Origin: Salvator merianae
Taxonomy: Eukaryota > Chordata > Lepidosauria > Squamata > Teiidae
Assembly (NCBI GenBank): GCA_003586115.2
Contig: QVOM02000103.1
Location: 2,418,001-2,482,000, forward strand
DNA: 64,000 bases
Reading direction: 5' to 3'
This document shows, one piece after another, positions 36,721 through 47,554 of the stretch. Within the stretch, counting starts at the first letter, position 1. Each line of letters starts with the position of its first letter. The notes under the pieces were generated by a model. It saw only the letters and a list, made by a program, of their open reading frames with translations. It ran no database searches and was not told the origin of the DNA. The translations under genes were made by a program, and so were the position numbers.

Positions 36721-36838
36721 GTCCCCTACCATCTGGAAGTACCAACAGTGTCAAAATAAACAGAAAACACAATAATATACAAACTATAGAAAAAGAAAGA
36801 AAAAGTTATTTCCATGAAACCCTGCAGGTAGTTTACCT

Positions 36839-37020
36839 GCAGAAGGGGGCGAAGCAAGATGAGGAGTAGACTCAGGCAGGTGGCAAACAACCCCCTAGGT
36901 GTATCTACTGAGCCTGGCAGCTCTTAATGTAAGCAGCAGCAGATTCTCTGCAGAAGAGGGGAAACAAGACAGAGTGGACCTAGGCATTCCTGAGTATCCA
37001 CTCAGCATTTAACCCAGCCT
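36839..37020 (+). repeat. Imperfect direct duplication, ~111 bp period
   Basis: 'gcagaagggggcgaagcaag' (36839) and 'gcagaagaggggaaacaaga' (36950) start two parallel segments, each continuing to a 'tactgagcctgg'/'cactcagcattt' region. Only two units are visible. Confidence 0.5.
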
Positions 37021-38189
37021 CTTTCCAGAATGATCTCTGTGAAATACTATCATTACATCAACATTGTGTTGTTAGCTGACTTGGCTTGCAAAAAGCATGC
37101 ACTAATTTTAATGGCCAAACATGGGTTTGAACTTCTATTTTCCAGTTCAAAACTTACAGGCTGTCTACAAAAATGGTTCTTCTTCTTCATGTGGCAGATC
37201 TGTGGTTTGAGTCAGACTGAAACAATCACCATGTATAATTTCCACAGTACAGACATAAGGAATTCATGTCTGAGTGCCTTGAATAAATGATACTGATGAG
37301 CAAATAAATTGATTGTTTTTCTAGTTTGAAATCAGCTTGGGAGGTACTTGGCACTATATCTCAGATTAAGGATCTGCTAGAGGGTACCTGAGACTATATA
37401 AATTAGTATATATGTTGTGATTGATACATTAAGTAAATATAAACATATAATGTGAATTCCTTTTAGACTTTGGCTTATGGTAGTTGAAGCTTCTTTTTAG
37501 GTTTTAGCTTTCCCTGAACAACTCACACCTCTTCTAATTTAGTAACTACTAATCACTGTTTGCCAGATTCTACATTAATCTATAGAGGACATTTATTGAA
37601 TTTTCCTGTTACAAACATATTCCAGATCTTGTTGTTGAAATCAGTACTTTTTTTCTATCCCTCTTCCAAGAAGCATTACTGTTTCTAACCATGTGGCTTC
37701 AAGATAGACTGTTTTTGTATTAAAGAGTCCAGCTATACAGATTATATCTTTCCATTCTTGGACTAATAGATTTATTATATCTTTCCCCCCATTACATGGA
37801 GATGCCTGTGTTTGTGCACTACACTCTAATTAAGGGCTGGTATCCAGCTGTAGTGGTTTATATTTCTCTAACAGCTTTTATGATGTTGTCACATGGAGTT
37901 AGCTCCATCTGAAGACAGCCAGATTTTACAGCAGTTAAAGGTTTTGGAAGAGATTACCATAATTACAAGTAATCAACATTCAGTGCTTTTGTATTCTTCC
38001 TTTCCACTACCCCCTTTGTCCTTTACATGGCTTTTCACATTGTAAGCCATTGCAAAGAAATTCAGTGAAAGTGACTTCACAGGGAATGCTGCTTCACTGG
38101 CTTAGAACTATAAGATTAATAGAATGAGTTTTAAAAGATACTGCTCTTTTTGATAGCTTAGACTTGGTACTAGCTTTCACTGTGCTGTA
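37021..38189. other. Unannotated AT-rich DNA
   Basis: No gene or supported repeat is visible. Confidence 0.5.
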
Positions 38190-38259
38190 GAAAGAAAAGA
38201 AAAGAAAAGAAAAGAAAAGAAAAGAAAAGAAAAGAAAAGAAAAGAAAAGAAAAGAAAAA
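38190..38259 (+). repeat. (AAAAG)n microsatellite
   Basis: About fourteen uninterrupted pentanucleotides. Confidence 0.97.
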
Positions 38260-38338
38260 GATCTGTTGCAGTCCATGCATTTTGTTACTAGCAATAGAGA
38301 TGAAATTAGAAATATACTGTAGGCTGTTTGGAAACTAA

Positions 38339-38469
38339 GGGCTTGTTCATACTTGGCTTACAAGGTACTTCAGCAGGCCATTTCCAGGATCAGTAGCAGT
38401 TTGCACAAAGATTGTACAAACTAGGGGGATAAGTGAGTGAGAAGTAAGTAACCCAGTGAAGTTATCATA
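38339..38469 (+). mobile_element. GGGCC-end element, 5' fragment
   Basis: It begins after TAA with 'gggcttgttcatactt' and then 'ggcttacaaggtacttcagc'. The right end is not seen before another GGGCC terminus starts at 38470. Confidence 0.5.
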
Positions 38470-38806
38470 GGGCCTGTTCGCACTACAGCGGTGGAACGTT
38501 CCAGTCCGTTCGCTGGAATGGAGCATTCGCACTGCCGCAGGCACGAGCCTCACCCGATCCGAACCACATCGTACCCGATTCGTACCTGATCCTGGGTAAG
38601 GCAAGACAAGTAAAAGCTTGTCTTCATCCCGACCTGCACGATGGAGCGAAGATCGGGCACAGTGCTTTCGCACTGTCATCGGCGATTGCAATGGCATGCG
38701 TGGTCTGAAGCTTCGCACCCCGGTCCGCTGCTCCGTACCTCCGGTTGGAGAACGCTGGCTGCCCTTCGCACTCCCTGGCTTGAAGCTCAACATTAAAAAA
38801 AAAAAA
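38470..38806 (+). mobile_element. GC/CpG-rich GGGCC-end element with repeated TTCGCACT words
   Basis: The left end 'gggcctgttcgcacta' is a CpG-bearing version of the common terminus. The word TTCGCAC recurs at about 38478, 38527, 38668, 38713 and 38766, so the end motif is repeated inside. GC content is clearly above the surroundings. It runs up to an A-run (38793-38806), and no clean right end is visible. The 148-codon minus frame here (38347-38793) spans two elements and is not a gene. Confidence 0.6.
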
Positions 38807-39291
38807 TGGCCTTTTCACATTTGCTGTCTAGTGAGCATCTGCAAGCTCACTAGGCAAGCACGTCTACACCTTGTGGTGGCCTGCGCAATTGGGAGCGGTC
38901 TCCAGCTGCTCCTGATTGCTCCTAGCTGTGGAACATTAAGTTGTGCTCCACAACATGACTAGGAGCAGCTAGTCTGCTCCCAATAGAGTGTGTTCTCACC
39001 CATTCCAGGCTGCATGGTGCAATATGCCATGGTTGCATCTGTACAATTGCACTAGTGATCCTATGTAATCCACGGCATTGCCAGTCACCATGGCAGTGGC
39101 TGGATGCTTCCTGCCCATTGTCATGACAAGGAGCAGAAGCAGGACACCAGCATTCACTATGCAAATACTGGTATCCTGCTGGTGTTCTCTTCTAAGGCCC
39201 TGCAGAGCAGAAGGTGTACACACTGTGGGGTCCATTCCACCTTAGAACAGGATAGTTATCTTGTTCTAAGGCAGCAAGTGCAAAAAGGCTC
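38807..39291 (+). mobile_element. GGGCC-end element family A, near full length
   Basis: The left end 'tggccttttcacattt' and right end 'aagtgcaaaaaggctc' are inverted copies of one another. The family interior is present in order: 'tctagtgagcatctgc', 'ttgctcctagctgtgg', 'cagtcaccatggcagtggct', 'ggtccattccaccttagaac'. It is followed at once by BovB coding sequence. No transposase is encoded. Confidence 0.75.
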
Positions 39292-39899
39292 TAGGATCAT
39301 GGTATCTGGTCCCATCACTTCATTGCAAATAGAGGGGGAAGAAATGGAAGGACTGTCAGATTTTATTTACTTTGGGCTCAACAATCACTGCAGATGGTGA
39401 CTACAGCCATGAAATTACAAGCCACTAACTCCTTAGAAGAAAATTATGGCAAACCTGGACAGCATATTAAAAAGTAGAGACATCACCTTTCCAATAAAGG
39501 TCCCTATGAATTTCTCAGTAGTAATGTATGGCTGTGGGAGTTGCACCATAAGGAAGGCTGAGCACGAAAGAATCTACACTTTTGAACTGTGGTGCTGGAA
39601 AATATTTTCGAGAGTCCCTTGGACTGCAAGGAGATCAATTCAACCCTGACTGTTTAGAAGGACAAATACTGAAGCTGAAGCTCAAATACTTTGGCCACAT
39701 AATGAGAAGACAGAACTCACTGGAAAGGACTCTGATGCTGGGAAGGGAGATGGGCACAGTGGAGGATGCAATGGATAGTGTCATGGAAACAATAAACATG
39801 AGCTTAGGAAAACTCAGGAAGACAAAAGGTCCTGGCATGCTATGATCCATGGGATTATGAAGAGTTTTTCATGACTGAACAAGTGAATAACAACAACAG
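39292..39899 (+). mobile_element. BovB (RTE) LINE, C-terminal coding end and 3' end
   Basis: In two overlapping frames the plus strand gives the C-terminal part of the BovB polyprotein: 'IMVSGPITSLQIEGEEM', 'GLSDFIYFGL', 'MANLDSILKSRDITFPIKV', 'VVMYGCGSCTIRKAEHERI', 'FELWCWKIFSRVPWTARRS', then 'LKLKLKYFGHIMRRQNSLER' and 'INMSLGKLRKTKG'. The order and spacing match BovB downstream of the reverse transcriptase. Frameshifts near 39440 and 39640 break it. It ends in 'gaataacaacaacag', a BovB-like simple 3' tail. The copy is dead but less decayed than the antisense pieces at 6.1 and 40.6 kb. Confidence 0.9.
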
Positions 39900-39978
39900 T
39901 CTAGAAAAACCATGAAGTTTGCTGTATAATAACTGGAGAACATCCCAAATGGAAAAGACAAGAATCTGTTTATACTTA

Positions 39979-40420
39979 GGTCAAATCTGCACTTACGTGT
40001 TTGGAATGGTCTAGAAGACCATCCCAGGTTGGTTAATGTCCAGAATGGTTGGAGATATTTGCATGCAGTGTGCAGGAACACTCCCATTCCTATCCAACAG
40101 CAGCTGGCATGTGAATGGTCAGCTGTCTGGATTTTCCAGGTTTTGCATCCAGACATTGCATGCCCCCCCCCCCCAGCCATGACTGGGCAAGGGGACACTG
40201 TGTACAGTGCATGAAGGTGGGGTGATTCAGGTCGGGAGGCATCACTCAGAAGCGCCCCATTCACACTGCTCCCTGACAATTTCCGAAGCTATAGCACAGC
40301 TTGTGGACAGCTTTTAGGCTATCCACAGCAGGTAAGGCTCAGTTGGAAAGGACTGTGGTGCAAACAATGCATTCCCACAATCCACCTGGAACTGTCTCCG
40401 AGGCAAGTGAAAAAAGGCCC
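39979..40420. mobile_element. 442-bp GGGCC-end MITE with perfect TTA duplication
   Basis: The left end 'ggtcaaatctgcactt' and right end 'aagtgaaaaaaggccc' form a 16-nt imperfect inverted repeat of the common type. TTA lies immediately outside both ends (39976-39978 and 40421-40423). The interior ('ggtctagaagaccatcccag', a C-run at 40163-40174, 'tgactgggcaaggggacact') differs from families A and D. It is the best-bounded medium-size member of the group and has no transposase. Confidence 0.75.
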
Positions 40421-40495
40421 TTAATCTCAGTAGTGTGACAATCCTATCATCCTGGTATGCTTTCTATCATGCAAGAAAGTATGCAGTAAGACTTT

Positions 40496-40574
40496 GGGCC
40501 TGTTTGCACTGAGCTCGGTAGACCGTTCCCAGTAGTTGGCTTCGGACCGGAGGGGTTGGAAAGCCAGCTTTTGC
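40496..40574 (+). mobile_element. GGGCC-end element, 5' fragment
   Basis: 'gggcctgtttgcactg' followed by 'agctcggtagaccgttccca' and a CpG-bearing stretch. It abuts antisense BovB sequence, and no right end is visible. Confidence 0.5.
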
Positions 40575-40872
40575 CTTTCCCTCTTTCACCTTCTGCAGAG
40601 ACTTCTTAATTCCGTTTCATTTTCTGCCATCAGAGTGTTAACATCTGTGTATCTGAAGTTATTGATATTTCTCTCAGCAATATTAATTCCAGAATTTCGC
40701 AAGATCTACTCTTCATATAAGTTCAATAAATAGGGTGACAATGTACAGACTTGTAATACCCCTTTCCCAATCTTGAACCAATCAATTCTTCCATGCTTTG
40801 TTTTAACTGTTGCTTCTTGACCCGCATACAAGTTCCTCAGGAGGCAGGTAAGGAGGTTCTGATAGTTTGCAA
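40575..40872 (-). mobile_element. BovB LINE reverse-transcriptase domain, antisense, inactive
   Basis: The minus strand reads in one frame: 'NLLTCLLRNLYAGQEATVKT', 'WFKIGKGVLQVCTLSPYLLN', a stop, then 'ILRNSGINIAERNINNFRY', 'TDVNTLMAENETELRSL'. This is the RT palm of BovB, including the template-grip 'RQG' region and the catalytic box. The catalytic YADD has become YTDV and 'VRQGC' has become 'VLQVC', so activity is excluded even apart from the internal stop. It lies opposite in strand to the BovB 3' end at 39292-39899, so the two are separate copies or an inverted copy split by other elements. Confidence 0.88.
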
Positions 40873-41577
40873 CAAATCCTTTCATCCGTGAGTCACCATG
40901 CTATCTTATTTCTCAGACTTCCGTGAATTTTCATATTTGTTGATGGGTATGAGGGGAACAAACCTGTTTAGCTGAAAGCCAAGTTTGCTTCTAAGGGGCT
41001 CCATCTTGCACATACTGTAAGAACATCGGGTGCTTATTAACCAGGATTCTGCTTCTGAAAATGCCTAAAGCTACATTTGTGTAGATCAGGTCAGGAGCAG
41101 GGCATTTCTTTTCCTCCCCATTGCAGTGTTGAGACTGCAGGGTGTTTTCAGCTTTTCTCTGCTGTTCTGCAGAAAATCTTATTGTCTCTGTTCTCCATAC
41201 CATGTGAAGCATAGTAAGCACATGATTTTCATGCCCATTGCAATGTTGATTTGAGTAGGGAATTTAAACTTTGGTGTCTAGCTTAGGACTTCAGTAGCAA
41301 TGACTGTCTAAGGGACTGATGAGAACACTACATAATTGCTTCAGGAGTTTCAAAAAGTGATGCAAAATTCTTTCAGACTTGCTTACACAGATGGAAAACA
41401 GATTTGTGGTCCTTTTGCATGCTGCTGCCTTTTAATTTTTTTGGCTGTATTTGGCCTTGCAGCTCTTCACTGTTGGCTAGCCTTTGCAAACTTGGTATTT
41501 TGGACTGTAACCCTAATAATTTCCAATTAGGTTGGGTGAAGTTTTCACTCTGTGTCACTGCAGCCATTACTCACATT
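40873..41577. other. Unannotated DNA
   Basis: No gene or supported repeat is visible. Confidence 0.5.
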
Positions 41578-41879
41578 GAGAGTTTTTCCACTTACCACAA
41601 TAGAACAGACTAATTAGTCTGGTCTATCATGGTATTGACCATGTAGCGCAGACATTGTCCACACTGGGTGGCTGGAAACCGGGCTGGAAACTGGGTACTG
41701 GCATTTGCAGTGTGAATGCTGGTAGCCATGCCTGATCCTCACCATGGCAGTGCTCCACAGGTAGTAGCAATCAGGACTGGATATAGCTCGCTCCTCGCTG
41801 TTCAGGCCTCTGCAAAGTGCAGAAGCACTTGACTAGCAAGTATTCTCAATGCTTGCTAGTAGCATGTGTGAACAGGCCC
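41578..41879 (-). mobile_element. GGGCC-end element family A, minus orientation
   Basis: Minus-strand reading starts 'gggcctgttcacacat', then 'gctactagcaagcattgaga', 'tctgcactttgcagaggcct', 'gcattcacactgcaaatgcc' and 'tctattgtggtaagtgg' to the decayed end at 41578. Flanking triplets are ATT and ACT. The element is internally deleted relative to the 55.5-kb copy. Confidence 0.75.
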
Positions 41880-44800
41880 ACTGAGTCATTTGTATGATGT
41901 TGTGGACTGGGAGAGCAGATTTCTATGGCCTTGTTTCTTAGGCAGAAACTCATCATTATTTCACTGCCTAGCTGCTAGCTGCCCACAGAATTGCCTGGAA
42001 GAGCTCTGTTTAAAACTCTTGGATGTGTTTGCGTGTTGCCACTATTCAGAGAATACATAGTTGCTGCAATGTTGTTAAGTTAATCTTGACTCATTTTCTA
42101 ATGGGGAAGGGTTGAAATGTGTTCAGAAGAATTTACTGCAGAGGGTCTGGTAAATGGCAACTACTGTTGTCATATATCTCATTTATTTTTTATGTTAGGG
42201 TTTTTATTTTACATTAGAAATTTTTGATTGTAGCTAAGATGGCTCTGTGCTCTGTAATATCTCCTCTCGCTCTCTCTGTATAATATTTTCTGTATTTAAA
42301 GTGGGTTCTGAGTTTCAAAGGTACATAGGCTAGACCATGAACTATAGAGGTCCTATAGAGGCAATCAAACTAAAAGAAATATCTGTTTCCTTATATATTT
42401 AATATATATATAGACAAATAGGTCCAACTGAAGTTGTAGAGGGTCACACTCGTCACAAAATCACAGTCACTCAGGACATATCAATGCCAAATTAAAATAC
42501 TGCATACTCCTTTTGTGGTCTGAAAAGTAGTATCTATAATAACTGACATATTTGGTAAATAATGCTCAGGTTTTGCACTGAACAATCAATTATCAGTATT
42601 ACAAGTATATTTCATACAGAAAAAAATATTATCTGTCAGTAAGTCAAAGACTGTTAGAAATCCCAAATGAATTGATTTAAGGATGACAAAAAATAAAATA
42701 TTTAATATTGATTAAATGACTGTCATTGGGAAAGGTGCTGTCTGCTCGTCAGATTATAATAAAAGTGTTGCAAGTCATGAAAAAATAAGATGGGAATGAT
42801 GAATAATATAAAAATGAATGCCAAAATGCCAACCACACAGCACCAAAATTCATTTGATTAATTCTACTACTGAAGACTTTTTTTTTCTTACAATAAGTAA
42901 ATTAGATACAAGAAGTTGTAAATAACGTTACATCTATTCAATCTTTTCCTATTGTGCCATTGTGTTAAGGCTCAGAAACTTTGATTTAAAAAGGGTTAAA
43001 AAGCAAGCGGTAACAAGAACATCTTGGATAGATGAATCCATTTATCCACTAATTAATAGCATACTTCTAACAATGGAAAGCCATTAAAACATGAAATCAT
43101 GTTTTCTGAGTCACATTTATCAAACAGGGTATATAGTGAAATTCTATTATTTATGTGGTTTTAAAAAGGAAAAAAAAAACAGGTCATATGGATTTTTTCA
43201 TTCAATATAAGACCAGTAACAAAAACACATTTTTATCTCTCTTTTTATTTTTTTTAAAGGTAGCTAAGCTAAAACGAATATTAAATAAGACCAGAATGCT
43301 TTATGTCAACAGTAACCTATATTCTGTGCTCTTTAGATAAAACTGTGAATACTGGAAAAAAGGAGTAAGAAAGAGAGAAAGAGAAAGATAAGTACCTCCC
43401 TTATTCATCTTAGTCCAAAATCTATTTTACTCGCTGCTGCTTGTTGGCATTGTTTGATGATATGACACACAGTAGAGTATCAGATTATAAGAAAAGGAGA
43501 TTCCCAATTTAATAGTTACTCACAGAAATCAAAGTATTTTCCCTTTTATCTCAACATCTCCCCAAAAAGTAGCTGTTAAATTTCAAATTATGCAGTCTTC
43601 CCTATTTATCATTGTATCATGGTTACACTTAGCTGTCTAGCATCAGGAAATCCAATAAGTCCTGTCATATAAGAAGAAAAGAGGAAATCCTATTGGATAA
43701 TAGTTTACATTCTTTCCTACAGTGATTTATTTCTGTCACAAGACTTAATTTTATTACAAGGCAGATGCTCTGTCTATATCAATGCAAAGCCAGCTCTGCA
43801 ACCATTTATTACTCATGGTACCTGATGTTATTTTCAAATGCTTTCCCCCCTCCTTTTTAGTTTATTCAGAGTGAGGAGTGATTAACTGGTGTTTAATCAC
43901 ATACATAATTTCAAGTTTTCTTAATTATGCAGCTCAATAAAAGAAGGCCACTGCTGTAAAGAGGTATAATATTAGATTGCTCACAGTAGCAATAACCAAT
44001 ACAGTTCGTGTTAACATTTTTCAATCTCTGGTAGTTGTCACAACAGATCATGCCTGAATATAAGGAGAGCTTGTTATCAGGTGGTCCTGTAGGTAAAAAT
44101 CTGGTAAATGTACGTTAATACTTTATAATTGATATGATATGAAATAAAGTGTATGTAGATGCTGTTTTAATTTCACAGTATATAGTGAATATTTTTAATG
44201 TGCTTTTTAAAAAACTGTAAAAAGCACAAAATCCAGCCAAATACGAATTATGATGACCATCTTGTACTCTGTAACAGTTTCTTCCCTTCAGCTGGCATTT
44301 AATATGGATTATGGTTTCCTAAATAATCGCCTTTATTCTGTTGGGCAGCCGAGGTCCACAGGTTGAGATGCTCCGCCAACTGTCATTAGAGCATAGAAGT
44401 GGACTGCATCTGTTTATTCTCAAAGGAGTGTGGGTAGAAGAGCATGTGTGAAAGGCTGTATTTTATTTCACAAGTAAAAAGAAATCCCAGGGAAAGACTG
44501 TCAGCTTGCTCAACTTTTCATTCAGCTCAGGATATATGTGATTTCCATTTTGACGTTCTGCCTGGAGGAGTATCTATTGTCAGTTGCTGTTGACGTGGCA
44601 GTGGAACAGTGACTTCAAGGAAGTTTATTTTCTGCTGCTGCTGCTGTTTATGAATTTCCATTTATGTGTTCTGTAATTCTCAGATTTCTACTCCTTATTT
44701 TATTTCTTTTCAAACCCTTCCTTTGCCAGCTATTTCACTGTGGAATATGGACAAACAGAGATAGGTGCACAGCAGATTCTTCCCAAAGTTGCAATTTGGC

Positions 44801-46833
44801 ACTATCACTACAAGTAAGTTAATAGACAGGAAAGGAGACCAAGTTAATGACAATTCTCTAAACAGCTGTTGTACGATTCAGCTCCACTACCTCAGTTAAT
44901 TAATCAGCACCTTGCTGGCAACTCTAGGGGAGATACTCGTTAGATACTGGTAGCAAGCAGACAATGCTTTCGTATCAAATATGTTCAGCAACATCTAATA
45001 CGGTGATAACTTCTGCCAAACAGGCCAGGGAATACTGTAAGTCATAAAGGAGATGAGGATGCAGTATTTGATATTCTTCTGGGCAGACAAGTGACTCATA
45101 AGTTACATATGTTGCTTTCTCTGTTATTGCTTTAAATCTACTGTGCTAAAATGGAAGCATGGAATCCAAGGGTCCTTTTTTTTAATGCACTTTTTAAAGT
45201 TATTCTTGCTGGGGGAAAAATAGAAGAGGTAAGCTGATGTGTTATAACAAAGGTGTTTTTTTTAAAAAAAATCAAAGTACTATTAAAAAGAATAAAGGAA
45301 TTCTAACTGGCAAGTTTTTTAAAAAATGTGCTGTCAATGCTTGCAAATCCAGTGACAGTATTTTCTTTCCTATTGTAGAATAGGGCCATTATTGTAGAGA
45401 AAGGCAGACCACCTCTAAGCCTTTTCTTCATGTTCAGTTTTAAATAGGATATGCTTTGAATCCTACCTAATCGGTCAATAAGCTATTAATATTTTATGAG
45501 TGATAATGCACAGAAACCTTAAGCCAACAAAACTACGTCTGGATATTTTCAGGGTACTTATATTTTGGTACAGGCCTGAAATGGATATTGGATTCAAAAT
45601 CAAAGAAGAACTTGCTCTTTAACATGAATATATAATCCTTCAATGCTCTCTGTTTACTTGCTAGACTTAACCCTTCCTATGCACGGCTAATAAAATGATT
45701 TTAAAAATGTTATAATGTGTAATGAGAAATATGACATTCTTGTCATGTTTCTTTCTGTATATTTAATTCATAACATTTTACAGTATTAACCTTTTAAGAA
45801 TAAAAATGACCCACATAACCTATACGAATGTAGTACATATGCATCATAGTAATGTATCATATATGCACATCTGTTAAAGGCCGCGGAGTTTGTTTTTAAC
45901 TTCAGTGCACAGTTTAGAGTTAGATAATTGCGCTTTTATTTCTAGAAGTTGTCTTTTGCTGTTTTCATTCATATACATGATAGCCTTCTCTTCCCCATCC
46001 CCCCCAAAATGAAATTAAACATGCAGGACATAAGTTCAAATGTAATGTGTGTGCTATTTCTATTCTTTGGCATGGCTGCTGATTTGGGAAGGGGACAGCA
46101 ACATCACATGGGGCAGAAAAAGTGATTTGCGGGCTTGATACTCTGTTATGGAATTATTCATGCCTAGCTATGCAGACCCCACTTTCTGTATTATGCCCGG
46201 TAACTGTACTGACATTAACTAATCTGCTTCTTCTGGGTCTTCTCAGCAGGAGTTTCTGCAAGATTCTTCAGTCTGAAAATCATGGATAGGGTTGTGGAAC
46301 ATGCTACTAATTGCAAGACTCTTTTGGGTGAGGAAAGCGGCTGCAGCCTGCCACCCTTTCAGATAGGATAGTTTGTTTTTCAGTAGAGATAGGCTTTTTT
46401 GTGGCATTGCTGACTCAGTAAGCCGAAGTGAGTTCAGAAACGGGCAGAACTGCTATCCAGGTAATCCTAATTAATATACCAGCAACACTCTATCAGCCAG
46501 TTTCCTAATTTGCTTGTGTTTGCAATGATTACTAAAGAAAATGGAAATTAAAGACTAGCAGTGCTCCTTTAAGTGGAATGAGGGTGGAATGGAGGTTTGG
46601 AAACCAAAGCTAATGTGGCACTTTTGAGGAGGGAGTTTTGCATATCAAGCTTCCTCGTGCCTGCTCAGATTTTCCCTTTGTGCAGAGAAACAGAAACAGT
46701 GGGGCAGTGATGGATTAGCTCAAAATGCTACAGATCAAAAAGCAATTCTGGGAAAGAAAGGCAAAACTGCAGTTGGCACCTCACCTTTCCCTGCTGGCTT
46801 CATTTTTCACAGTGCCATCATTTATGTGTATTT
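41880..46833. other. About 5 kb without recognised repeats, candidate regulatory DNA
   Basis: No transposon, microsatellite or gene is recognised in this stretch, in contrast with flanks dense in elements. Several blocks have the look of conserved non-coding DNA: 43840-44050 (with 'cttaattatgcagctcaat'), 44870-44950 ('cagttaattaatcagcacct'), 45880-45990 ('gttagataattgcgctttta') and 46460-46570 ('gtaatcctaattaatatacc'). These carry TAAT/ATTA homeodomain-type cores. The long repeat-free span may mean constraint against insertion. No promoter or exon can be shown. Confidence 0.3.
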
Positions 46834-47200
46834 TACTATTTATTTACTAAATTTCTATAGGATCTCTGGACAGCTCATAACAGCAAATATAAAAACAATG
46901 TATAAAACAATGCAATTAAAAACATTAGTTAAAAATATCTTAAACCAGTCAGGCAGACCTCTAAATGCCTGGATGAATGAAAGTCTGGTGTCTAAAGACA
47001 TATAAGGAAGGTACTAGACAGACCTCTCTGGAGAGGCTGTTTCATAGTTTAGGGGCCACTACTGAGTAGACCCTTTTCCTGGTGCCCCCCTTTACTTCAT
47101 TTGGTGGTGGGAATATATGGTATAAGCCACTCCTTTTGTCCCACAATTTTTAGGGCTTTAACAGTTTGAACTTGGACTTTAAATTGGACCCAGAAACTGA
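46834..47200 (-). mobile_element. L2 LINE ORF2 C-terminus and 3' end, antisense
   Basis: On the minus strand the frame reads 'SNLKSKFKLLKP', then 'VYSVVAPKL', 'NSLSREVCLVPSLYVFRHQT' and 'FIHPGI', with stops. This corresponds to the L2 C-terminal order 'FKVL..FKALN.L' then 'RAFSVVAPRLWNSLP' then 'FRRxLKT'. It is followed by an A/T-rich 3' end with 'aaataaatag' at 46834-46846. A GGGCC-end element starts at about 47201, exactly where the L2 match stops. The copy is more decayed than the plus-strand L2 at 57.8 kb. Confidence 0.75.
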
Positions 47201-47554
47201 GCTATTTTCTGCACTTTCAATGATCTTAACCAGTGGTTCTGGACCACGCAAGGCCCTCTGATCTGGATCACAGGAAGGTGCGGTCTGCATGGTGACGCTG
47301 GTCCAGACCAGCCTCTGCACCAGCACCAGAACTTTCCATCCTTCTGTATGCTCCATGATCTGGACTGGCCTGAGCAGGATTGGCCTGAAATTTTTCATCA
47401 GATCCACTGGTAACCCAGATTAGGAGCCTCCTGATCTGGATTATACTCCATCTAAAGCAGACAGAGCAACAGAGCATACTAGCACTAACATGTAGACAGA
47501 AGAGTCCCTGAAAAGGACTCTTGTCCTGGGTCTAAGGTATGTGCAGAAAGTCCC
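47201..47554. mobile_element. GGGCC-end element family D, full length
   Basis: The left end 'gctattttctgcactt' and right end 'atgtgcagaaagtccc' form the inverted terminus. Candidate flanking triplets are TGA and TGC. The interior shares 'cctgatctggattata' and 'ctaaagcagacagagcaac' with 35338-35489. The ORFs at 47150-47477 lie across the L2/MITE junction and are not genes. Confidence 0.65.

Noticed and set aside
38347..38793. 148-codon Arg/Ser-rich minus-strand frame
   Set aside because: It spans the junction of two DNA elements, and the bias comes from CpG-rich transposon sequence.
47150..47477. Open frames near 47.2-47.5 kb
   Set aside because: They cross the join between an antisense L2 end and a DNA element.
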